Shown here: positions 4,910-11,214 of the stretch, one piece after another
How positions within the stretch are numbered: position 1 is the first letter of the stretch
Layout: every line of letters begins with the position of its first letter
NCBI RefSeq assembly: GCF_036408855.1
Contig: NZ_JAZGJQ010000015.1
Span: forward strand, 1-39,555
Reading direction: 5' to 3'
Origin: Olsenella_K absiana
Lineage (GTDB): Bacteria; Actinomycetota; Coriobacteriia; Coriobacteriales; Atopobiaceae
DNA length: 39,555 bases
Program-made: the position numbers and the translations under genes
Notes under the pieces: generated by a model
Databases searched by the model: none
What the model was told of the DNA's origin: nothing
The model's input: only the letters and a program-made list of their open reading frames with translations

Positions 4910-5770
4910 AGGTCCCAGGAGACGAGCTGTCCACAAGGTGGGACAACCTACGTACATGCCATAGACATCCATGCCAACACCCTGCTCGCCGAGGAGTGCG
5001 AGCGCTACCTCAGGTCTGGGAGGCTGGGAAGCGCCTTCGAGGTAAGGGGCAAGGAGGTCGCCCTCATGCTCGCGGAGGCGGAGGACGTGCTTCCGAAGGG
5101 AGGCCTTGCGGCCCTCGGGGTCGACACGCCGGACGGGAACGCCGGATGGCAGGAGCTCGACGAGTTCGGCCTGCCGAAGCCACACGACTACGAAGGCCCC
5201 CGCTTCACGGTGCTGGACTACGGATCCGACGAGTACGCGCAGGCCAAGAGCCTGGACGAGGCGATTAACCTGCGCGGCTTCAAGGCGTTCGTGGACAAGG
5301 TCGCGCCGTCCGACTTCGCTGACGACGCCCCAGGCGTGCGCAAAGTGGGGATCGCCCAGCTCTGGTCTCAGTCGACTTGGGAGAGCGGGTTCGAGGACAG
5401 GGACGTAGAGCACGAGCTGGAGGCGCTCACCGTAGAGGTGGGCGACCTGCTGACCGTCATGCCCCTGGACTACGGCCTGACGCACGGCGACGACCAGGAC
5501 GGCCTCGAGGTGCGCGACCAGGGCTTCGCCTTCTTCAAGGGCGAGACGATGCTCCCCTACACCCTCAGCCACGACTACGACCAGAGTCTCGTCTTCGACG
5601 CCCTGCTCACGCTAGACGAGGGCCAGCTGCTCGCGTTCCTCGTTCTCGACAACGACTGCACCGGAGGAGACGGCGTGCCGGGCGATGAGCACTTCTGCTG
5701 GCGCGTGTACACCCCGACCGTGGAGGTCCTGAAGCTGGGCGCAGCCGCGCAGGCTCCCGAGCGGCCGTAG
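4901..5770 (+). CDS. Hypothetical acidic protein, 289 aa, start uncertain
   Basis: A long frame with typical codon bias. It encodes an acidic, soluble protein with recurring Asp/Glu-rich segments (for example LTVMPLDYGLTHGDDQDGLE) and no signal peptide. The earliest start is a TTG at 4901, inside the transposase remnant and without a ribosome site; no ATG occurs in frame for the first 50 codons. The 5' end may therefore have been removed by the insertion and the gene may be untranslated. Convincing protein-like sequence begins around TTYVHAIDIHANTLLAEECE. No family recognised. It is the last gene before a 675-bp non-coding stretch. Confidence 0.6.
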   Translation: MENRSQETSCPQGGTTYVHAIDIHANTLLAEECERYLRSGRLGSAFEVRGKEVALMLAEAEDVLPKGGLAALGVDTPDGNAGWQELDEFGLPKPHDYEGPRFTVLDYGSDEYAQAKSLDEAINLRGFKAFVDKVAPSDFADDAPGVRKVGIAQLWSQSTWESGFEDRDVEHELEALTVEVGDLLTVMPLDYGLTHGDDQDGLEVRDQGFAFFKGETMLPYTLSHDYDQSLVFDALLTLDEGQLLAFLVLDNDCTGGDGVPGDEHFCWRVYTPTVEVLKLGAAAQAPERP

Positions 5771-6107
5771 CCGACGACCGGCCGGGGGCAGCTGAGAGCT
5801 GACGGCAGGACGTCCTTGTCACATCCTTCGACCGAACCCGAACGAGGCGCGGGCCGGAGAAGCGTGCCGGCAACGGCCGTCCGGGCCTGGACCCCGCTGC
5901 CGAACGCGGGACGCAAAGGGCAATCCTCATCAGGGGAGAATCCAGCGCGTCGAGGCGAGCAGGACACGCGGGGAGCGAGCCATAGGCGGATGCGGCGGTC
6001 CAGCACAGGCGATCGACCCGCTGAGAGCGGTTCTGCGGACGGCCCAGCGGCGCGCACCCCAGGCTTCCCCTAGGCCCGCAGCGCATCAACGTTGTAACTA
6101 AGAGCCA

Positions 6108-6224
6108 CAAATCGCTTTTTCTCGACAAAAGCCGCCGATTTTGTCCGCTAAACGCGATTTGAGGGAGGAGCAAATCGCGTTTTCTCGACAGAATCTCGAG
6201 GAATTGTCGGGAAAAAGCGATTTG
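6108..6224. repeat. Two tandem 54-bp palindromes
   Basis: Each unit begins CAAATCGC and ends GCGATTTG: 6108-6161 and 6171-6224, separated by 9 bp. The second is near-perfect over its whole length around a central CTCGAG; the first shares its outer and TTTCTCGACA parts but has a different centre. They would form long cruciforms or RNA hairpins. Confidence 0.8.
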
Positions 6225-6234
6225 CTCACGAAAG

Positions 6235-6265
6235 GGCCGTGCCGGTGTGGCGCGCCGGCACGGCC
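6235..6265. terminator. Strong GC hairpin, possible terminator
   Basis: GGCCGTGCCGG and CCGGCACGGCC form a perfect 11-bp stem with a 9-nt loop. There is no T-run on either side, so intrinsic termination is not assured. It lies between the + strand gene ending at 5770 and the - strand gene ending at 6446, where a bidirectional terminator would be expected. Confidence 0.4.
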
Positions 6266-6369
6266 TAGAATGTCATGGGGCGGACAAGGACGGCTTAGAG
6301 GGGCTCTCAGCGGCTCGCCCGTTTGGACGTCCTTGTCCCACCCCTCGACGCGATGGCTCGGCCAGGGTA

Positions 6370-6421
6370 GCCGGTGGCGGCGGCCGGTGGCAGCTGCCGG
6401 TGGCGGCGGCCGGTGGCGGCG
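6370..6421. repeat. Four tandem 13-bp GC-rich units
   Basis: Units of the form GCCGGTGGCGGCG repeat four times, the second with two changes. Non-coding, just beyond the stop of the transglutaminase-like gene. Confidence 0.8.
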
Positions 6422-6445
6422 CGGCCGGAGCCCGGACTGGCGCGT

Positions 6446-7555
6446 CTAGTCCTTGGAGAAGGACATGGTGTAGACGAAGCTCTTCGGGTCGTAGTAGTCG
6501 AGGGCGTCGCCGTCCACCTCGGCGTAGGGGTAGCCGAAGTAGTTGAGCGCGGGGCCGTCCTGCGCCGGGCTGAGCGTGACCTCGCGGCCGAAGGAGAGCT
6601 GGACGCGCTGCGAGTCCAGGCCTCCCCAGTAGTACTCGGCCTTGTCCTTGGTCTCCTGCTGGTCCTTGGTCCAGTTGTTCTTGAGGACGGCCTTGAGGAC
6701 GTCCGCGGGGTCCGCGGAGACCCAGCCCGTACCGGGCAGGTAGAACTCGGCCCAGCAGTGCTGGCCACCGGTCACGTCATCGCCGTTCATGCGGACGCCG
6801 AAGAGCTCGCGAGCGGGGACGTCAACCGCGCGGCACAGGCCGACGAACACGGAGTTGATGTCGGTGCACTTGCCGGAGCGCGTGGAGAGCAGTGCGCAGA
6901 CGTCGCCCTGGCCGCAGCCCTTCACGTTCTCGTCGCGGTTCATATTGGCGACGATCCAGTCGTAGATAGCCCTGGCCTTATCGAGGACCGTGGTCTTGTC
7001 GCCCACGATCTGCTTGGCGGCGTCGACGACCTGCTGGTTCACGGGAACGAGCGTCGAGCCCTCGAGGTAGGGCTTGATGTCGTCGGGGACGTCGCCGGAC
7101 TCCTTGAGGTCCGGGCGCACGCACTCCTCGCGCGAGGCGTGGAAAGCGAGGGTGCAGGTCCTCGTCGCGGGATCGGCGTCGGCGCCCCACTCCACGTACA
7201 GCATCTGGTTGCCGTTGTCGTCGGTGTTGACCTGCGCGACCTCGGCGCCGGGCGCGTCAAAGCTCACGTCGGTGATCTTCTGGTACTCGTAGTCCTGCGG
7301 GACGTTGAGCCACAGGCGCACGGGCTTCCCGGCCTCGTACTGCGTGAGGTCGACCTTCGTGGTGACGACGCCCGCGGTGGTCTCGACCGCAGACGCAGGC
7401 GCGGCCTGCTGCTGGCCGGCCGCGGGGGCGGCCTGGCTGCCGGAGCCGGTGGTCCCGCAGCCCGCGAGGGCGACCACGGTGACGGCGGACGTGCCGACGA
7501 AGCCGAACAGCCTCAGCGCGTCCCTTCTCGTTACGTTCTTCTCCACATTCCTCAT
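6446..7555 (-). CDS. Tat-exported lipoprotein with a transglutaminase-like domain
   Basis: The 369-residue product starts MRNVEKNVTRRDALRLFG, a twin-arginine signal, and has the lipobox LAGC about 35 residues in, so it should be exported folded and lipid-anchored outside the membrane. After a Gln/Ala-rich linker and a beta-rich region, a transglutaminase-like core shows the catalytic triad context: Cys in SGKCTDINSVFVGLCRA, His in GGQHCWAEF and Asp in SADPAD. Such domains act as cysteine peptidases or crosslinking enzymes at the cell surface; the substrate is unknown. I chose the ATG at 7555 because GGGAG lies six bases upstream; an ATG four codons earlier is possible. A transcript from the CcdA-TlpA gene could read into it. 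Confidence 0.85.
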   Translation of the reverse strand: MRNVEKNVTRRDALRLFGFVGTSAVTVVALAGCGTTGSGSQAAPAAGQQQAAPASAVETTAGVVTTKVDLTQYEAGKPVRLWLNVPQDYEYQKITDVSFDAPGAEVAQVNTDDNGNQMLYVEWGADADPATRTCTLAFHASREECVRPDLKESGDVPDDIKPYLEGSTLVPVNQQVVDAAKQIVGDKTTVLDKARAIYDWIVANMNRDENVKGCGQGDVCALLSTRSGKCTDINSVFVGLCRAVDVPARELFGVRMNGDDVTGGQHCWAEFYLPGTGWVSADPADVLKAVLKNNWTKDQQETKDKAEYYWGGLDSQRVQLSFGREVTLSPAQDGPALNYFGYPYAEVDGDALDYYDPKSFVYTMSFSKD

Positions 7556-7704
7556 GACGACTCCCATCGACTATCGCCGGGGCCATGCCGGCCTCGGCTA
7601 CCGTTGCCCCGCGAGCGGGGCGCGTTCACAACTTGCGGGCGGGTGCGGGCGGGCGTGGGCGAGTGCGGGCGGGTGCGGGCGAGCGCCCGCGGGGTGCCCG
7701 CCCC

Positions 7705-8907
7705 CTACGAGAGCTCGGCGAGCAGGGACTCGAGCTCGTCGCGCTCGATGGCGCCCACCCGCACCTTCGCTATCTGCCCGTCGCTTCCCACGAACACCGA
7801 GGTGGGGAACCCGTTGACGCCGATGTAGCGCGAGAGCGACCCGTTCGTGTCCATGAGGACGGGGACCTTGACGTCCTTCTCGCGCGCCCACGCGACGAAG
7901 TCCTCCGGGCTCCGCTCGCCATTCTGGTCGGGGACCACGACAGAGGTCACCCGGACGTCCCCGGCCTCGGCGTGCTCCTGGTAGACCTCCTCGAGCTGGC
8001 CGAGGTCGGCGACGCACGAGCTGCACCAGCTGCCCCAGAACTCGAAGTAGAGCGGCTCGCCCTTGTACTCAGAGAGCCTGTGCACGTTGCCGTCGAGGTC
8101 GGTGAGCGAGACGTTCTTCCAGGCCGTCGAGATGCCCGAGGTCTCGGCGTCGCCGGCATGGACGCCCTGCGCCTCGGAGACGAGCGCGGCGGACTGCGCG
8201 TCCTCGCTCGCCGCCTGCGCGGCCCTGCTCTGCGCCTGCACCGTGCCGACCTGGGTCGCGATCATCCAGACGCCCATGATGGCGATAAGGACGCCGCCGA
8301 TGCGCTGGGCGACGGGAAGGAAGCGGTTCAGCCCGCGCAGCCGCTCGAAGACGGCGCCCGACGCGAGCGTGATCGCGACGAAGGGCACGCAGAGCCCGAG
8401 CGAGTAGCACAGCAGCAAGGCGCCGCCCTGGAGCGCCGGCCCCTGGCCCGCTGCGACCGCGAGGATGCTCCCCAGGATGGGGCCCACGCAGGGCGTCCAC
8501 CCGAAGGAGAAGGCGACGCCGAGGAGGAAGGCGCTGAGGACGCCCCTAACCTTGATCCTGCCGAGGGCCCCGGCGCGGGAGTCCTTCTGGAGGAACGGGA
8601 CGGTCACGACGCCCGAGAGCAGGAGGCCAAAGAAGACGACCACGACGCCGAGCGCCATCGTGACCCAGGGGCTCTTCATGAACGAGCCGAGCGACGCTAC
8701 CCCCGCCCCCATCGTCACGAAGACGCAGGAGATTCCGAGCACGAAGGCGACGGTGTTGGCGCAGCGCCGCGCGAGGGAGAACTCCGCGCCGTCGCCGGCG
8801 TCTGTAGTGAGGATGCCGGCATATACCGGCAGCAGGGGAAGCACGCAGGGCGAGAAGAACGACAGGAGGCCCGCCCCGAATGCCGAGGCCACCACGGGAA
8901 TGTCCAT
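7705..8907 (-). CDS. CcdA-type thiol-electron transporter fused to a TlpA-like thioredoxin
   Basis: A 400-residue two-domain protein. Residues 1-230 are a CcdA/DsbD membrane domain with six or so hydrophobic segments and the two redox Cys motifs, SFFSPCVLPLLPVY near the N-terminus and GWTPCVGPILGS mid-domain. Residues 265-400 are an extracytoplasmic thioredoxin-like domain with the active site GSWCSSCVADL and the cis-Pro motif NGFPTSVFV. The protein should carry electrons from cytoplasmic thioredoxin across the membrane and use them on extracellular disulfides or in cytochrome-type maturation. The fusion saves a separate acceptor. The last ATG frame start at 8907 is preceded by an AAGAAAGG ribosome site. 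GC-rich hairpin DNA follows at 7600-7704. Confidence 0.9.
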   Translation of the reverse strand: MDIPVVASAFGAGLLSFFSPCVLPLLPVYAGILTTDAGDGAEFSLARRCANTVAFVLGISCVFVTMGAGVASLGSFMKSPWVTMALGVVVVFFGLLLSGVVTVPFLQKDSRAGALGRIKVRGVLSAFLLGVAFSFGWTPCVGPILGSILAVAAGQGPALQGGALLLCYSLGLCVPFVAITLASGAVFERLRGLNRFLPVAQRIGGVLIAIMGVWMIATQVGTVQAQSRAAQAASEDAQSAALVSEAQGVHAGDAETSGISTAWKNVSLTDLDGNVHRLSEYKGEPLYFEFWGSWCSSCVADLGQLEEVYQEHAEAGDVRVTSVVVPDQNGERSPEDFVAWAREKDVKVPVLMDTNGSLSRYIGVNGFPTSVFVGSDGQIAKVRVGAIERDELESLLAELS

Positions 8908-9012
8908 TAGCTACCTTTCTTCGCTGGTGGCGCAGGGGCCCGGGGCTCCCGCACGTGAGGTCGACGCTTCTGCGACGCGGGGTTCGAGCCGCACGCGAAC
9001 GGATTCGGTACT

Positions 9013-9058
9013 TTAGCAAAATATTCCTTGCATATGATGTGATGATTTGATTAGCAAA
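9013..9058 (-). promoter_or_regulatory. AT-rich promoter region with repeated TTAGCAAA
   Basis: About 110 bp upstream of the CcdA-TlpA gene there is an AT-rich island. TTAGCAAA occurs at 9013-9020 and again at 9051-9058 in the same orientation, a spacing of 38 bp. The island is the likely promoter of the leftward gene; the repeats may bind a regulator. No clean -35/-10 pair is evident. Confidence 0.35.
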
Positions 9059-9205
9059 CAGTTTCGCCATGAATGGCGCCCGAGAAGCGCGGCGGGACGC
9101 GGCGGCGGGCACAGCGGCGGGACACGGCGGGGCCCACCCGCGGCGCCGGCCCGGACGTCGACGGGCTACAATGGCTGCGCACGCACCACGACCTCCGGAG
9201 GACCC

Positions 9206-9718
9206 GTGACCCGACTCTACATCGATGCCGACGCCTGCCCCGTCATCCGCGAGTCCCTTTCGGCCGCCAGGGTGCTGCGCGTTCCCTGCGTCATCGCTGG
9301 CAACACGACGCAGAACCTGGAGCGCCACCTCCGCGCTTCCGACCCGCGCGAGCCGCGCGACCCCGCGCGTCCCGACGGCGGCTTCTGGGTAAGCACCGTC
9401 CAGGTCGGCGTGGGCGCCGACTCCGCGGACTTCGAGATCGCGGCCGCCGTCAACCCGGACGACGTGGTGGTCACGCAGGACATCGGCCTCGCAGACATCG
9501 TGCTCGGCAGGGGCGCACGCGCCATCGGCGTGCGCGGGCACGTGTACAACCCGCTCACCATCGACTCGATGATGTTCATCAGACACGAGGAGAAGAGGGT
9601 GCGCCGGGCTGGCGGCAGGACCAAGGGACCGGCCGCCTTCACGAGCGAGGACAGGAGGCGCTTCTCGCGGAACCTCAGGCAGCTGCTGAGGGAGGCGCGC
9701 GAGTCAACAGGCCGCTGA
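9206..9718 (+). CDS. YaiI/YqxD family protein (DUF188, UPF0178)
   Basis: The 170-residue product opens TRLYIDADACPVIRESLSAA, the hallmark N-terminus of the family, whose PIN-like fold suggests nuclease activity; the biochemical role remains undefined. Further conserved pieces are VGVGADSADFEIAAAV, the VVVTQDIGLADIVL strand with its acidic residues, and the C-terminal FIRHEEKRVRRAGGRTKGP stretch. The start is GTG at 9206, placed by GGAGGA six bases upstream and by the fact that the conserved TRLYIDADACP follows immediately. It is a single gene with no obvious operon partner. Confidence 0.85.
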   Translation: MTRLYIDADACPVIRESLSAARVLRVPCVIAGNTTQNLERHLRASDPREPRDPARPDGGFWVSTVQVGVGADSADFEIAAAVNPDDVVVTQDIGLADIVLGRGARAIGVRGHVYNPLTIDSMMFIRHEEKRVRRAGGRTKGPAAFTSEDRRRFSRNLRQLLREARESTGR

Positions 9719-9727
9719 GCAGCGTGG

Positions 9728-9795
9728 GTGCCCGGGGCCGGCGGGCGCCCGGGGCCGATTGGCGCCCGGGGCCGGCGGGCGCCCGGGGTCGCACC
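9728..9795. repeat. Four tandem 17-bp GC-rich units
   Basis: Units of GCGCCCGGGGCCGGCGG type occur four times directly after the YaiI stop codon. Each contains CCCGGGG and can self-pair; the block may act in termination. Confidence 0.8.
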
Positions 9796-9805
9796 GGACG
9801 GAAAA

Positions 9806-9875
9806 CTACGCACGGCTGAGACTCCACGCGATAAAAGCCCAGTTGGCGGATCGCGAAGAACGCAGCCGTGCGTAA
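9806..9875. repeat. 70-bp inverted-repeat element, copy 1
   Basis: The ends TACGCACGGCTG (9807-9818) and CAGCCGTGCGTA (9863-9874) are perfect inverted repeats around a 44-base centre. A second element with the same ends and exactly the same length, but a different centre, is at 39361-39430. It lies in the long gap before the nitrogenase-like operon. Confidence 0.75.
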
Positions 9876-10410
9876 CTCCCAGCGTACGCGGCAGCTTCCG
9901 TCGCTCCCCTGCCGCCGTTATTCTGCGGACACCACCGCCCGCCGCCGTCGCCCGCGGTCCCGACGAGCCTTCGTGCCGCCTCCTCCCCGAAATCTTACGG
10001 CCGATGCCCGCCCTTAGCCGCCGGGACGGAGGAGTGCCCCGGCCGTGGAGAAACGCTTGCAATGCTTTAGAAATAACCATAGATTACAAAATCGTTGACC
10101 CACCTCAGAGGGCCTGAATGTGCTTCTCGGCACGCACAATAAACGCCCGGGCGGTCCGGCGCGCGGGTCCGCCCGCACGTCGCCCGCGGGTCCGCCCGCG
10201 GGTTCGCCCGGCCGTCGATCGCGCGCCGCGCGTCGTCCCACGCGGCGTCGCCACCCGAGCGGAGACGCGCCCGCGCCGGCGCTTCCGACCGAGGTCCGTC
10301 GACACGCGCCCGCTCCTGGCCCCGGCCAGGCGCCCGGCGCCCAAGGCAGGTTCGACAAGGGGCCTGCGCCCGCAAGGGCGGGGCCCCGCACGATAGGAGA
10401 GGCAGAGCGC
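9876..10410 (+). promoter_or_regulatory. Upstream region and GC-rich leader of the nitrogenase-like operon
   Basis: The best promoter candidate is TTGCAA (10057-10062), a 17-bp spacer and TAGATT (10080-10085), inside the only AT-rich island of the gap. That leaves an untranslated leader of about 320 bases, extremely GC-rich and full of CCCGCGGGTCCGCCCG-type inverted repeats that would fold strongly as RNA. The leader ends in AGGAGAGG about ten bases before the first ATG. No known riboswitch is recognised. The stretch 9876-10056 holds no supported gene. Confidence 0.4.
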
Positions 10411-11214
10411 ATGCTGAAGATCGCGATCTACGGCAAGGGGGGCATCGGCAAGTCGACCGTCACGAGCAACCTCTCGGCGGCGTTCGCCCACATGGGCAAG
10501 CGCGTGATCCAGATCGGCTGCGACCCCAAGGCCGACTCGACCATCAACCTGCTGGGCGGCACGCCCGTCCGCCCCGTGATGGACTACCTGCGCAGCGAGG
10601 ACGAGGACCCCGAGGACATCTCCGACGTCTCCGAGGTCGGCTTCGGCGGCGTCCTGTGCATCGAGACCGGCGGCCCCACGCCGGGCCTGGGCTGCGCCGG
10701 GCGCGGCATCATCGCGACCTTCGACCTGCTGGAGGAGCTGTGCCTCTTCGAGACCTACCAGCCCGACGTTGTCCTCTACGACGTCCTGGGCGACGTCGTG
10801 TGCGGCGGCTTCGCAGCCCCCATCCGCGAGGGCTACGCGGAGCAGGTCCTCATCGTCACGAGCGGCGAAAAGATGGCCCTCTACGCCGCCAACAACATCG
10901 CGACCGCGGTGTCCAACTTCGAGGACCGCGGCTACGCCAAGGTCGCGGGCATAGTCCTCAACCGGCGCAACGTGCCGGACGAGCTCGCGAAGGTCCAGGC
11001 CTTCTCGCATGCCGCCGGCGCGCCGATCGTGGCCGACGTCCCGCGCTCGGACGACATCAACCGCTGCGAGGACGAGGGCATGACCGTGGTCGAGAAGGAC
11101 CCGGAGCTTGCCATCTCCCGCGTGTTCCTGGACCTCGCCGCCCGCCTGCTCGAGCCCGGCGACGCGCCCGGCAAGGCCGCCGCCGGCGCCGCGACCGCGG
11201 AGCGCGCCCGATGA
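10411..11214 (+). CDS. NifH-like ATP-dependent iron-sulfur reductase, first copy
   Basis: A 267-residue member of the NifH/BchL/CfbC family: homodimeric ATPases that hold one [4Fe-4S] cluster and pass low-potential electrons to a NifDK-like partner. The P-loop GKGGIGKS is at residues 8-15, and the cluster ligands are Cys95 (GGPTPGLGCAGRGI) and Cys131 (YDVLGDVVCGGF). The VGCDPKADST-type switch is present as IGCDPKADST. Length and motifs are complete, so it should be active. It opens an eleven-gene run; its stop overlaps the next start (ATGA), so it is coupled to the fused NifDK-like gene, its likely partner. It is clearly distinct in sequence from the second NifH-like gene at 18961. It is not assigned as nitrogenase reductase because the partner lacks FeMo-cofactor ligands. 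Confidence 0.92.
   Translation: MLKIAIYGKGGIGKSTVTSNLSAAFAHMGKRVIQIGCDPKADSTINLLGGTPVRPVMDYLRSEDEDPEDISDVSEVGFGGVLCIETGGPTPGLGCAGRGIIATFDLLEELCLFETYQPDVVLYDVLGDVVCGGFAAPIREGYAEQVLIVTSGEKMALYAANNIATAVSNFEDRGYAKVAGIVLNRRNVPDELAKVQAFSHAAGAPIVADVPRSDDINRCEDEGMTVVEKDPELAISRVFLDLAARLLEPGDAPGKAAAGAATAERAR

Larger units (their letters stand above)
5771..6445. other. 675-bp stretch without a supported gene
   Basis: No frame here has convincing coding character. It contains a direct repeat GGACGTCCTTGTC (5808-5820 and 6325-6337), an inverted partner of it (GGACAAGGACG, 6282-6292), two tandem 54-bp palindromes, a strong GC hairpin and a 13-bp tandem repeat, listed separately. The first 330 bases could be a degraded gene, but I see no recognisable product and no structured RNA I can name. 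Confidence 0.6.
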
